From assembly GCA_013414765.1 (NCBI GenBank), contig CP058708.1, positions 739,553-803,552 of the forward strand: 64,000 bases of DNA. Direction: 5' to 3'. Shown piece after piece: positions 44,252 to 53,578 of this stretch; position 1 is the stretch's first letter, and each line of letters opens with the position of its first letter. Below the pieces are notes generated by a model. The model was not told where the DNA came from, did no database searches, and saw only the letters and a program-made list of their open reading frames with translations. Made by a program: the position numbers and the translations under genes. Origin of the DNA: Candidatus Accumulibacter cognatus. GTDB lineage: Bacteria > Pseudomonadota > Gammaproteobacteria > Burkholderiales > Rhodocyclaceae.

Positions 44252-45912
44252 TGCAGCGACTGATCACAGCACTTTCCCTGCTCATCCTCTCCGGTCTGGC
44301 GGTTGCCGGCCCAGCTGTAGAAGCAGGTGGGGCCAAGCAGGCGACCAACTGGCACGCGATCATCATGTTCCTGATCTTCGTGGCAATGACCATGGGGATC
44401 ACCTACTGGGCGGCCAGCCGCACCAAGACCACCGCCGACTTCTATACCGCCGGCGGTGGCATCACCGGTTTCCAGAACGGTCTGGCGATCGCCGGCGACT
44501 ACATGTCGGCGGCGACGCTGCTCGGTCTGACGGCGATGACCTACACCCAGGGCTACGACGGCTATATCTACATGCTGGCTTTCTTCGCCGGCTGGCCGAT
44601 CATCCTCTTCCTGATGGCCGAGCGGCTGCGCAACCTGGGACGTTTTACCTTTGCCGACATCACCTCGTACCGACTCGACCAGGGCAAGGTACGCACCATG
44701 GCAGCGCTCTCGTCGCTGGTCGTCGTCGTTTTCTACCTGATCGCCCAGATGGTCGGTGCCGGGCAGCTGATCAAGCTGCTGTTCGGTCTCGACTACAACA
44801 TCGCGATCTTTGTCGTCGGCATCCTGATGATGGTCTACGTCACCCTTGGCGGCATGGTGGCGACAACCTGGGTGCAGATCATCAAGGCCTGCATGCTGCT
44901 CTTCGGCGGTACGCTGACGCTGCTGCTGGCCTACGTCCAGTTCGGCTTCTCGCTCACCGACCTGTTGCAGAAAGCCGAAGCCGTCCATAAGCTCGGACCC
45001 AAGCTGATGGCCCCTGGCAGCCTTCTGGCCGATCCGGTCACCGCCATCTCGCTCGGTCTCGGCCTGATGTTCGGCACCGCCGGTCTGCCGCACATCCTGA
45101 TGCGCTTCTTCACCGTCGGCAACGCCAAGGAAGCCCGGAAATCGGTGCTCTATGCGTCCGGCTTCGTCGGCTTCTTCTTCAACGTCATCTTCCTGATGGG
45201 TCTGTGCGCGATCCTCATCGTCGGACAGAACCCGGAGTTCTTCGAGGGTGGCACCGTCGGCGGCAAGCTGATCGGCGGCGGCAACATGGTCGCCATGCAC
45301 CTGGCCAAGGCCGTCGGCGGCAACATGCTGCTCGGCTTCCTGGCGGCAGTGGCCTTCGCGACCATCCTGGCGGTCGTTTCCGGTCTGGCACTCGCCGGGG
45401 CTTCGGCGATTTCGCATGACATCTATGCACGCGTGATCCGCAAAGGGCAGGCGACCGAGAAAGAGGAAATCCAGATGTCCCGCTACGCCACCATCGGACT
45501 CGGCATGCTGGCCATCGTTCTCGGCATCGCGTTCGAGAAGATGAACATCGCCTTTATGGTCGGCTTGGCCTTCGGTGTGGCTGCCGCGGCCAATTTCCCG
45601 GTGCTGATTCTGTCGATGTACTGGAAAGGCCTGACGACGCGTGGAGCCCTGTGGGGCGGCTACGGTGGCGTCACCTCTGCAGTCCTCTTCGTTCTCTTCT
45701 CGAAGTCGGTGTGGGTTGACGTACTGGGCAACAAGGCCGCCTTGTTCCCCTACACGCAGCCGGCGCTGTTCGCGATGCCGATCGCGTTCATCTTCGCGTA
45801 CATCTTCTCGAAGAGTGACACCGGCCCGCGCTCCAAACTGGAGAAAGAGGCATTCGAAGACCAGTACGTGCGCGCACAAACGGGTTTCGGCGCTTCCGGC
45901 GCCAGCCACTAA
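44248..45912 (+). CDS. actP: Cation/acetate symporter ActP
   Basis: A 554-residue sodium:solute symporter family protein with an N-terminal signal-like helix and about 13 membrane helices. Family signatures are TKTTADFYTAGGGITGFQNGLAIAGDYMSAA and the FATILAVVSGLALAGASAISHD block. It imports acetate and similar short acids, a key carbon source for polyphosphate-accumulating bacteria. It is translationally coupled to the DUF485 gene and followed by a strong terminator. Confidence 0.95.
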   Translation: MMQRLITALSLLILSGLAVAGPAVEAGGAKQATNWHAIIMFLIFVAMTMGITYWAASRTKTTADFYTAGGGITGFQNGLAIAGDYMSAATLLGLTAMTYTQGYDGYIYMLAFFAGWPIILFLMAERLRNLGRFTFADITSYRLDQGKVRTMAALSSLVVVVFYLIAQMVGAGQLIKLLFGLDYNIAIFVVGILMMVYVTLGGMVATTWVQIIKACMLLFGGTLTLLLAYVQFGFSLTDLLQKAEAVHKLGPKLMAPGSLLADPVTAISLGLGLMFGTAGLPHILMRFFTVGNAKEARKSVLYASGFVGFFFNVIFLMGLCAILIVGQNPEFFEGGTVGGKLIGGGNMVAMHLAKAVGGNMLLGFLAAVAFATILAVVSGLALAGASAISHDIYARVIRKGQATEKEEIQMSRYATIGLGMLAIVLGIAFEKMNIAFMVGLAFGVAAAANFPVLILSMYWKGLTTRGALWGGYGGVTSAVLFVLFSKSVWVDVLGNKAALFPYTQPALFAMPIAFIFAYIFSKSDTGPRSKLEKEAFEDQYVRAQTGFGASGASH

Positions 45913-45935
45913 GCCATCTCTGGTTCCACAGCATA

Positions 45936-45971
45936 ACCCTGGCGGTGCAGAAAGCCCGCCAGGGTTTTTTT
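45936..45971 (+). terminator. Rho-independent terminator after actP
   Basis: ACCCTGGCGG, 10-nt loop, CCGCCAGGGT, then seven T's. A 10-bp perfect stem 24 bp after the actP stop. Confidence 0.93.
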
Positions 45972-46091
45972 ATGGGCAGGCCAGCGTGTGCTGTCGCCCA
46001 GGCCATTCCTGCCTCAAGTTCCCGCCTCAAGTTTCGCGACGATTTTCCGTGAACCAGAGAATGATCAGAGCGAACGACGGGAGGTTCCTTC

Positions 46092-47465
46092 ATGCATCCA
46101 AACATCAGGTTTCTTGCCATCGGTCTCGTACTCTGCATGCCGGCGATTTCGTCGGCGGCTTGGCAGGCGATTTCCGCCGAGCCCGGTAAACGCGTCGAGA
46201 TCGACCGCGGCAGTATCCGCAAGGATGAAACCGGAAAGACCGTAGCCCTGGGGCGAATCGTTCTCGAAAAACCGATCATCGATCCCAAAACCTCTTCGTC
46301 GTACCGGATTGTACAAGCCCTCAGCCGCTACGACTGTAGCTCGCGTAGCTACAGTACGCTGAAACGCAGCTATTTCAAGGACGAAGGCGAACTGCTCCGG
46401 GAAGAAGATGTCAAGGGACAACTCGAGATGCCGGTTCGTTCGGGCATGCTCGACGACAAGCTGCTGCGGGAAGTCTGCCGACCGAAACCGGGGCCTGAAA
46501 CTACCCTGGCTGCCAGCCGAACCGCCGACAGGGTCAACGAGGCCAGCGGCGAACTGCGCAAAGCCAACGAGGCACTGGTTCAAAAGGAAGTCCGACGCGC
46601 CAATCTGCAAACCCTGGCGGCCGAAAGGATGGTACCCGAGGTCAAACCGCCAACGGGAGCCAAACCGTTTGCGCGCGTCGGAGTCGCTGCTCCGGCGATG
46701 CTTGCGGTTGCGGCACCCGAACCTCACCGCGCAGCGAAGTCGCGACCAACGGCCACCGATCAATACCCCCTCACCCCCTACGCTCATGCGCATGTTCACT
46801 GGGCTTACGAGGGCGAGGGCGGACCCGAGAACTGGGGCAAACTGAAGCCGGAATTTGCCACCTGCGATACCGGCAAGCGGCAATCTCCAATCGATATTCG
46901 CGACGGTTTCCGCGTCGACCTCGAAGCGATTGAATTCAACTATCGACAGTCAGCATTCCGCGTCATCGACAATGGCCACACCATCCAGGTCGAGGTGAGC
47001 GGCAACAGCATCCGACTGCATGGCAAGACCTACGATCTGATCCAGTTTCACTTTCACCGACCCTCCGAGGAACGACTCAACGGTAAATCCTTCGACATGG
47101 TCGCACATCTGGTACATAAGTCGGAGGAAGGCAGGCTTGCTGTCCTCGCTGTGCTGCTCGAGAAGGGCATCGAAAATCCGCTGATCCAGGCCGTATGGAA
47201 CAATCTACCGCTGGAGAAGAACGAATACGTCAGTTCAACCGGACCGGACATCGACATCGCGCAGTTACTGCCCCAGGACCGTAGCTACTATACCTATATG
47301 GGCTCGCTGACGACGCCTCCGTGCTCCGAAGGGGTGCTCTGGCTGGTGCTCAGGCAGGCGCAACAGATCTCGCCTGAGCAGTTCGCGATTTTCACCCGGC
47401 TGTACCGGCACAATGCCCGGCCGGTGCAGCCGAGCTTCGGCCGGATGATCAAGGAGTCGCGCTGA
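46092..47465 (+). CDS. Periplasmic alpha-carbonic anhydrase with adhesin-E-like N-terminal domain
   Basis: A 457-residue secreted protein. Signal peptide MHPNIRFLAIGLVLCMPAIS then SAA. Residues about 23-125 resemble the surface-adhesin E family (WQAISAEPGKRVEIDRGSI, FKDEGELLREE). An Ala/Arg-rich linker follows, then an alpha-carbonic anhydrase domain from about 235: QSPIDIRDG, QFHFHRPSEE (two zinc histidines), MVAHLVH (third), and SLTTPPCSEGVLWLV. It hydrates CO2 in the periplasm. A GGGAGG SD precedes the ATG. The enzyme alone is usually about 240 residues, so the N-terminal fusion is notable. Confidence 0.88.
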   Translation: MHPNIRFLAIGLVLCMPAISSAAWQAISAEPGKRVEIDRGSIRKDETGKTVALGRIVLEKPIIDPKTSSSYRIVQALSRYDCSSRSYSTLKRSYFKDEGELLREEDVKGQLEMPVRSGMLDDKLLREVCRPKPGPETTLAASRTADRVNEASGELRKANEALVQKEVRRANLQTLAAERMVPEVKPPTGAKPFARVGVAAPAMLAVAAPEPHRAAKSRPTATDQYPLTPYAHAHVHWAYEGEGGPENWGKLKPEFATCDTGKRQSPIDIRDGFRVDLEAIEFNYRQSAFRVIDNGHTIQVEVSGNSIRLHGKTYDLIQFHFHRPSEERLNGKSFDMVAHLVHKSEEGRLAVLAVLLEKGIENPLIQAVWNNLPLEKNEYVSSTGPDIDIAQLLPQDRSYYTYMGSLTTPPCSEGVLWLVLRQAQQISPEQFAIFTRLYRHNARPVQPSFGRMIKESR

Positions 47466-48681
47466 AGCCGATCTCCTGCTGCCGTACTACCATCGCTTGT
47501 CTGCCCACCCATTTCAGAACCCAGGTAGCTGACGTATGCACACAGGAATCGAATCGACGACCGCTGCCGTGACCGTACTACGGGCTATCGGCCGAGCGCA
47601 CGCGCTGGCGAGTTCTTTCCTGGCATCGCTGCCGGAGCGCTTGGTCAGTCATGTTCCATCACCGGAAGAGATGGCGACGGCACTGGACGAACCGCTTCCC
47701 GAAACCGGGAGCGATCCCGCCGCCGTACTTGATGAATGGTATACGCGTGCCGAGCGCGGCATCACCGCGTCGCCGGGCCCTCGCTTTTTCGGTTTCGTGA
47801 ACGGCGGTGTCACGCCCGCTGCGCTTGCCGGGGACTGGCTGGCCTCGGCCATCGACCAGAACGCTGGACTATGGGCCAGCAGCCCCGCGGCGGCGCAGAC
47901 CGAACTCGTCGTTCTGCGCTGGCTCAAGGATCTCTTCGGACTGCCCACGGAATGGTCCGGCGCAATGACCAGCGGCGCGACCATGGCCAACCTCGTCGGT
48001 CTGATCGCTACGCGGCAATGGGCCGGACGACGCCTCGGCTTCGACGCGTCGGGCGATGGTCTGGCGGGTCATCCGCGATTCATGTCGTTTCGAGCACAGA
48101 GATCCACCTCAGCGCCCGCAAATGCCTAGGTACACTCGGCTTTGGTCGTAACCAGGTGCGCAAGGCATCCGCACCGGGCGGATCGGTGAACATTGCCGCG
48201 CTGGCCGAGCTGCTCGGTGAGATCAATGGGCCGGTGATCATTATTGGCAACGCCGGCGAGGTGAATTCCGGCCACTTCGACAACCTTACTGCGCTCGCCG
48301 ATCTGCGTGATGCCCACCCAGGCGGCGCATGGCTGCATGTGGACGGAGCCTTCGGGCTGTTCGCCGGCACATCTCCCCGCTTCGCACACCTGAGCCTCGG
48401 AATCGAGCGTGCAGATTCGGTAGCCTCGGATGCACACAAGTGGTTGAATGTTCCCTACGACAGCGGCTTTGCCTTCGTTCGCGATGCCGCAATCCTCCAA
48501 GAGGCGTTTCTGGCGAGCGGCGAATATAGAGGTGGCCCCGTTTGTTTGGACAGAAAATCTGCTTTGATAAGTGGAGCCCTGCCGGTGGTGGTCAGGTGAC
48601 CGGAGTTGCGCTTGGTTTTGACCTTCTGTGATTTTATCCGAACCGAATAGAGCTCGGTGAAGCTTGTGGGCGAAGGGACGC

Positions 48682-48713
48682 GCGGTGGAAAAGTCGCCAG
48701 ACTTTTCCACCGC
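48682..48713. repeat. Perfect 13-bp hairpin near the left end of the IS3-family element
   Basis: GCGGTGGAAAAGT, loop CGCCAG, ACTTTTCCACCGC. It lies between the IS end and the orfB stop, without a T-run. It may stop read-through or be a regulatory structure of the element. Confidence 0.6.
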
Positions 48714-48773
48714 AAGCAGCCCGGTGCGCGACAGCGCATCGTCCACAAATCCACGGAGCCCCTTCCTCATGCC

Positions 48774-49661
48774 CTACGCCACCGGTCGCGTGGCAGCCGC
48801 GAGTGCCGCGAAGTAGGTGGCGTCCGGCGTCTGGCCATCCAGGGAGCGATGGGGGCGTCGCTCGTTGTAGAAGCGCAGATACGTGGCCAAGTGGGCTTTC
48901 GCATCGGCAACGCTGTCATAGGCCTTGAGATACCCCTCCTCGTACTTGACCGTCTTCCACAGTCGCTCGACAAAGACGTTGTGACGGGCTTCGCCCTCTC
49001 GCCTATCGGCTCGCGAAACTGCGCTTCGCTTGTTTTCCCGCCAGGACCCCTTGCCGTCCCTGCTGATCCGAATACCGTGCGCCTTGAGCAGACCGGTGAA
49101 CTCGTCGCTGGTGAACTGGCCACCCTGATCGGTGTTGAAGATCTCCGGGCAACCATACCGGTGGAGGGCTTCGCGCACCGCTTCCCGACAGAAGTCGGTC
49201 GTCAGGGTGTTGGAGAGCTGCCAGGCGAGCACCCGCCGCGAGTACCCGTCGATCACGGCGAACAGGTAGAGGAAGCCCCGGCGCATCGGAATGTACGTGA
49301 TGTCCGCCGCCCATACCTGATTGGGCCGATCAACCACGAGGTCGCGCAGCAGATACGGATGGATTTCATCCCCCCGCTGCCGACGGGAGGTGTGGGGCTT
49401 TCGATAAAGGGCCTCGATCCCCATGCGCGCCATCAGAGTACCGATGTGCCTGCGGCCGGCCTGGAACCCCTCGGGGCGCAGCAGATCGCGCAACAGGCGG
49501 GCGCCGGCGAACGGGTGCTCGAGATGCCACGCGTCAATCCGGCGCATCAGCGCCAGGTCCTCCGCCGAGACCTCGCGGGGCGTGTAGTACGCGCTCGAAC
49601 GCTCCAGCCCCAGCAGGAGGCACTGATGTGACACGGGAAGCTTGTGCTTGCGGTCAATCAT
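48774..49661 (-). CDS. IS3-family transposase OrfB with an in-frame insertion in the DDE core
   Basis: A 295-residue integrase-core transposase. Catalytic Asp residues are in WAADITYIPM and FNTDQGGQFTS, and Glu in VFVERLWKTVKYEE. Between DGKGSWR and NVFVERLW there are about 18 extra residues (ENKRSAVSRADRREGEARH in place of one D); taking these out restores exactly 35 residues between the second Asp and the Glu. The extra DNA (about 48983-49036) is rich in small hairpins. The protein stays in frame but may be inactive. The start overlaps the orfA stop by 4 nt. Confidence 0.85.
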   Translation of the reverse strand: MIDRKHKLPVSHQCLLLGLERSSAYYTPREVSAEDLALMRRIDAWHLEHPFAGARLLRDLLRPEGFQAGRRHIGTLMARMGIEALYRKPHTSRRQRGDEIHPYLLRDLVVDRPNQVWAADITYIPMRRGFLYLFAVIDGYSRRVLAWQLSNTLTTDFCREAVREALHRYGCPEIFNTDQGGQFTSDEFTGLLKAHGIRISRDGKGSWRENKRSAVSRADRREGEARHNVFVERLWKTVKYEEGYLKAYDSVADAKAHLATYLRFYNERRPHRSLDGQTPDATYFAALAAATRPVA

Positions 49662-49963
49662 CGTTTTGCGCTCAGCAAGCCCGCCTGGGTGAGCGCATGT
49701 TCTAAAAAATCGTTCTCCAGCGTCAGCTGGCCGATCTTGGCGTGCAGTTTCGTCAGGTCCGGATCGCTGCTCGCCGGACTACTGGCGTCTCCAAATACCT
49801 GAACCGCACGCTCCGTCAGTGGTCGCTTCCAGTCGGTGATCTGATTCGGGTGAAGGTCATATTGCTGGGCCAACTCCGCCAGCGTCTTGTCGCTCTTCAG
49901 CGCCGCCAGGGCCACTTGCGCCTTGAATGCCGGTGTGTGGTTCCGCCTCGTCCTTCTCGTCAT
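49658..49963 (-). CDS. IS3-family transposase OrfA
   Basis: A 101-residue helix-turn-helix protein: RRNHTPAFKAQVALAALK, LAELAQQYDLHPNQITDWK, then a leucine-zipper-like helix (LTKLHAKIGQLTLENDFLEHAL). Standard length. In IS3 elements OrfA and the OrfA-OrfB frameshift fusion carry out transposition; the OrfA stop overlaps the OrfB start (ATGA). Confidence 0.93.
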   Translation of the reverse strand: MTRRTRRNHTPAFKAQVALAALKSDKTLAELAQQYDLHPNQITDWKRPLTERAVQVFGDASSPASSDPDLTKLHAKIGQLTLENDFLEHALTQAGLLSAKR

Positions 49964-50407
49964 GCTCTTGCTCCTGTTATAGCCGCTTCCGCAGCCGGTC
50001 GTGGGGGCAAGGCTACCACCTATCCTCCTGTCCGAATTTCCGGGGCCACCTCTACCGCATTATTCGCGAGGGACTGGACAGGGCGGCGACCGACGATCTC
50101 AATCGCGCGGCAATTCGCGCCATCCAGGTCGACGGTCGTGCCTTCGTGACCGGAACTCTTTGGCATGGTCACGCAGCGATCCGCGCAGCATTCGACAACT
50201 GGCAAACCACGCTTCAAGACGTCCACATACTCCAGTTTGCCGTCACGCACGTTGCCAGCTTACTCTGACCGAGCTCAGGCCCGTTGTCTATCAAACCGGA
50301 TCCGACCGCCGCCAGTCTTGCTATAGTTCACCCCCCTGTGTACCCCAACGCTGTGAATGCTTGTCCTTCTTCTACACGGGCGTTTTATTGCCGTCGAAAG
50401 CTTCCTG

Positions 50408-52042
50408 ATGAGTCCCCTATTGAGTGAATCCCGGAACGAAAGTCAGTTCCCTCCCGAAATCCTGCGCGAAGTCGCCAGACGCCGCACCTTTGCCATCATC
50501 TCTCACCCCGACGCGGGCAAGACAACACTGACCGAAAAGCTGCTCCTGTTCGGCGGCGCCATTCAGCTTGCCGGAACCGTCAAGGGACGCAAGAGTGCTC
50601 GCCACGCCACCTCGGATTGGATGGAGGTCGAGAAGCAGCGCGGCATTTCGGTCACCAGTTCGGTGATGCAGTTCGAATACCAGCAACACACCATCAATCT
50701 GCTCGACACACCAGGCCACGAAGATTTTTCCGAAGACACCTACCGCGTCCTGACCGCCGTCGATGCTGCGGTGATGGTCATCGACGCCGCCAAGGGTGTC
50801 GAAGCGCAGACCATCAAGCTGCTCAACGTGTGCCGCATGCGCAATACACCGATCATCACTTTTGTCAACAAGTTCGACCGCGAGGTGCGCGAGCCCTTCG
50901 ATCTGCTTGGAGAAATCGAATCGGTGCTCGGCATCGAATGCGCACCGATCACTTGGCCGATCGGCATGGGCAAGACCTTTCGCGGCGTCTATCACCTGTT
51001 GAACGACCGTCTGCTGCATTTTGCCGCTGGCGAGGAGCGGCGCAGTGAGTCGGAACTTCTCGACGGCCTTGATAACCCTCTCCTCGACACGCAGTTCCCT
51101 GCCGAGGTGGGCCAACTTCGTGAGGACGTCGATCTCATTCAGAGCGCTAGCAGCCCTTTCAATCTGGTCAGTTTTCTTGCCGGGCAACAGTCACCGGTAT
51201 TCTTCGGGTCGGCAATCAACAACTTCGGCGTGCAGGAGATCCTGCAGGCGCTGCTCGACTGGGCGCCACCACCACAGGGGCGTGATGGTGGCAAACGTCT
51301 GGTGCAACCCGGAGAGGCGACTTTCAGTGGCTTCGTTTTCAAGATTCAGGCCAACATGGACCCCAAGCACCGCGACCGGATCGCTTTCTTCCGCGTCTGC
51401 TCCGGCCGCTACGCACCGGGAATGAAAGTCAAACACCTTCGCCTCGATCGCGAGATGAAACTGGCCAATGTGCTGACCTTCATGGCCAACGAGCGGCTGC
51501 TGATGGAAGACGCCGTTGCCGGCGACATCATCGGCATCCACAACCACGGGAACCTGCATATCGGCGATTGCCTGAGCGAAGGTGAAGTCTTGGGTTTCAA
51601 GGGCATCCCCTATTTCTCCCCGGAACTTTTTCGCGCAGCGCGGCTGCGCGACCCACTGAAAAGCAAGCAGTTGCTGAAAGGTCTACAGGAACTTGGCGAA
51701 GAGGGAGCGATCCAGGTCTTCGAAAACCTCGCCAGCGGCGCACTCTTGCTGGGCGCTGTCGGCAATCTGCAATTCGAGGTCGTCGCACACCGCTTACAAA
51801 CCGAGTACAAGGTCGATGCCATTTTCGAATCGGCCGATATTTACACGGCGCGCTGGCTGACTTTTCCCGACGATGCAACAAGACGCAATTTCGAGCGCGA
51901 ACAGCTCCACCGCATGGCCAAGGATGTCGACGGCAATCCGGTCTACCTCGCAAGTACGCGCTACAACCTCGAGGTGACGAGTGAGAAATGGGCAAGGGTT
52001 GGCTTCCACGACACGCGCGAACACGGGCAACTGTTCGTCTGA
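50408..52042 (+). CDS. prfC: Peptide chain release factor 3
   Basis: A 544-residue translational GTPase; removes RF1/RF2 from the ribosome after termination. G1 [10 protein letters not shown]3 DTPGHEDF and G4 NKFDRE are present, and the C-terminal region is complete ([16 protein letters not shown]). The start is at [10 protein letters not shown], near the usual family start; an upstream in-frame ATG at 50357 would add 17 non-conserved residues. Stands alone between the wrecked decarboxylase gene and yceH. Confidence 0.96.
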   Translation: MSPLLSESRNESQFPPEILREVARRRTFAIISHPDAGKTTLTEKLLLFGGAIQLAGTVKGRKSARHATSDWMEVEKQRGISVTSSVMQFEYQQHTINLLDTPGHEDFSEDTYRVLTAVDAAVMVIDAAKGVEAQTIKLLNVCRMRNTPIITFVNKFDREVREPFDLLGEIESVLGIECAPITWPIGMGKTFRGVYHLLNDRLLHFAAGEERRSESELLDGLDNPLLDTQFPAEVGQLREDVDLIQSASSPFNLVSFLAGQQSPVFFGSAINNFGVQEILQALLDWAPPPQGRDGGKRLVQPGEATFSGFVFKIQANMDPKHRDRIAFFRVCSGRYAPGMKVKHLRLDREMKLANVLTFMANERLLMEDAVAGDIIGIHNHGNLHIGDCLSEGEVLGFKGIPYFSPELFRAARLRDPLKSKQLLKGLQELGEEGAIQVFENLASGALLLGAVGNLQFEVVAHRLQTEYKVDAIFESADIYTARWLTFPDDATRRNFEREQLHRMAKDVDGNPVYLASTRYNLEVTSEKWARVGFHDTREHGQLFV

Positions 52043-52157
52043 CTCCTTCTACCCCATCCTCAACGCGGCAGGCTCTTTCCAGCTACGTAACTAAGAGCAT
52101 CAGAACCCTACTCAATTCACTACATCGACTTCCAGATTATAGAAACGAGGCGGCCCA

Positions 52158-52790
52158 TTGTCCGATACACAGCAACTCCTGAGCTTTCTTGAGGCGCGCA
52201 TCCTCGGCGTCCTGATTGAAAAGGAAAAGACGACACCTGACAGCTATCCGCTGACGCTCAACAGCCTGACCCTCGGCTGCAACCAGAAAACCGCTCGTGA
52301 ACCGGTGATCATCGTCCCGGATAGCGAGGTGCAGATGGCACTCGAAGAACTGCGCGGCCGCGTTCTGGTGCTCGAAACCTATGGTGCATCGGGTCGTGTC
52401 CTGCGTTATGCACAGAATTTTGGCAAGGTGTACGGCGTACCGCCGGCAAGCGTGGCGCTACTCGCGATGCTGGTGTTGCGCGGCGCTCAGACGGTCAGCG
52501 AGTTGCGCGCCAACTGCGAGCGACTGTACCGCTTTGATGACAGCTCCTCGGTGGAAGCTTATTTGCAGGAACTAGCTGAGCGCCGCAGCGGTGCCCTGGT
52601 CATCCGGTTGCCCAGACAGGCGGGTTCCCGCGAGCATCGCTGGGCGCACTTGCTCTGCGGCGCAGTCACCCCACCGTCCGACGAACTTTCTCGTGAGAGA
52701 GGTTCTGTGCGGAGGGAACTTGAAGAACGAGTGACACGCCTTGAGGTACAGGTCGCCGAACTACAGGCTGCCCTCAAGGATCTCCTCTAA
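52158..52790 (+). CDS. YceH family protein (UPF0502/DUF480)
   Basis: A 210-residue protein of unknown function with the family blocks EARILGVLIEKEKTTPDSYPLTLNSL (shortened: EARILGVLIEKE, PDSYPLTLN), TLGCNQKTARxPV and the second winged-helix-like LLAMLVLRGAQTVSELR. A C-terminal coiled coil (RVTRLEVQVAELQAAL) ends it. TTG is the start, preceded by GAGGCGG. Confidence 0.9.
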   Translation: MSDTQQLLSFLEARILGVLIEKEKTTPDSYPLTLNSLTLGCNQKTAREPVIIVPDSEVQMALEELRGRVLVLETYGASGRVLRYAQNFGKVYGVPPASVALLAMLVLRGAQTVSELRANCERLYRFDDSSSVEAYLQELAERRSGALVIRLPRQAGSREHRWAHLLCGAVTPPSDELSRERGSVRRELEERVTRLEVQVAELQAALKDLL

Positions 52791-52812
52791 CGGTCTCATG
52801 ACTTACCACAAA

Positions 52813-53373
52813 TCACCAGCCGCCTAGCAGCGCTTTTTCGGCCCAAAACAGCCCGGTGATGGTCTTGGCATCCGTAATGGTGCCGCTGCGCACCGCTGCC
52901 AGCGCCTCATCCAGCGGCAGGCTGAGGAGATCCATGAACTCGCCGCTGTCGAGATTCTGGTCTGCTTCGCGTTGTAAACCGCGAGCGAGAAACATCTCGA
53001 TCCGCTCATCCGAATAGCCGACGCAGGGGTGCATCACTCCGAGGTAACGCCATTCTGCCGCCCGGAAGCCGGTCTCTTCGAGCAACTCACGACAGGCGGT
53101 GGAAAGGATGTCCTCACCGGGATCAATCTTGCCAGCCGGCAACTCAAGGAAAGAACGGCTGAGAGGATATCGATACTGACGCACGAAGAGGAGTTGACCA
53201 TCATCAAGCTCGGCGATGATCGCTACCGCACCCTGGTGTCGCACGTATTCTCGCACGCACTCCCTACCGTCTGGCAGCAGAACCCGGTCACGGCGCAGAT
53301 CCAGCAACTTGCCGCTGAAGATCTGCGTGCTCTCAAGAGTCTCTTCATGGAGATGTGGATATTCGTCTTCCAT
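52813..53373 (-). CDS. NUDIX hydrolase, ADP-ribose pyrophosphatase-like
   Basis: A 186-residue enzyme with the Nudix box GKIDPGEDILSTACRELLEETGF (G-x5-E-x7-REUxEExGU), preceded by FVRQYRYPLSRSFLELPAG as in NudF-type ADP-ribose pyrophosphatases. The ATG at MEDEYPHL follows AAGGAA. This gene commonly follows nuoN in betaproteobacteria. It is on the same strand, after the nuo terminator. Confidence 0.92.
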   Translation of the reverse strand: MEDEYPHLHEETLESTQIFSGKLLDLRRDRVLLPDGRECVREYVRHQGAVAIIAELDDGQLLFVRQYRYPLSRSFLELPAGKIDPGEDILSTACRELLEETGFRAAEWRYLGVMHPCVGYSDERIEMFLARGLQREADQNLDSGEFMDLLSLPLDEALAAVRSGTITDAKTITGLFWAEKALLGGW

Positions 53374-53526
53374 TTCTTGAATTCCTTTGATTCCGCAATT
53401 GCCAACGCTAATGACGAATAGAGACACCCGCTTTAGTGACAATCATGACCGTTTTCCTCACCTTCGGTTCCCCTCCCGCAAGCAAACGCATCAAGATTGG
53501 TGAATTGCGAACGCAACCTCGGCCAT

Positions 53527-53551
53527 GAAAACGCCCCGACTGGCGGGGCGT
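53527..53551 (-). terminator. Terminator after nuoN
   Basis: On the minus strand ACGCCCCG, loop, CGGGGCGT followed by TTTTC. An 8-bp GC-rich stem about 30 bp past the nuoN stop; ends the nuo operon transcript. Confidence 0.88.
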
Positions 53552-53578
53552 TCCGGTAAGGATTAATAGATAATACTG

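Larger units (their letters stand above)
48527..50054 (-). mobile_element. IS3-family element inside the decarboxylase gene
   Basis: About 1528 bp. The ends share the inverted repeat TAGAGGTGGCCCCG, then imperfectly a stretch with GGACAG. orfA and orfB are on the minus strand. No direct repeat is seen at the borders (CGAA/TA on the left, CCGCAT on the right), which fits an adjacent deletion after insertion. Exact ends may be off by 2-3 bp. Confidence 0.85.
47536..50268 (+). pseudogene. PLP-dependent (group II) decarboxylase, frameshifted and split by an IS3-family element
   Basis: The 5' part (47536-48526) begins MHTGIESTTAAVTVLRAIG and carries TPAALAGDWLASAIDQNAG, the SGATMANL segment, AWLHVDGAFGLF and the PLP-lysine site DAHKWLN. 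A frameshift near 48078 breaks it. The 3' part (50055-50268) encodes YRIIREGLDRAATDDLNRA, GRAFVTGTLWHGHAAIRAAF and the stop. About 80-100 residues that should join the parts are missing, so the IS insertion came with a deletion. It was probably an amino-acid decarboxylase-like enzyme; now inactive. Confidence 0.82.

Noticed and set aside
44122-45909. Minus-strand open frame of 595 codons over actP
   Set aside because: Shadow of the high-GC actP gene; the antisense product is His/Gln/Arg-rich without domains, and actP itself is complete and coupled to the DUF485 gene.
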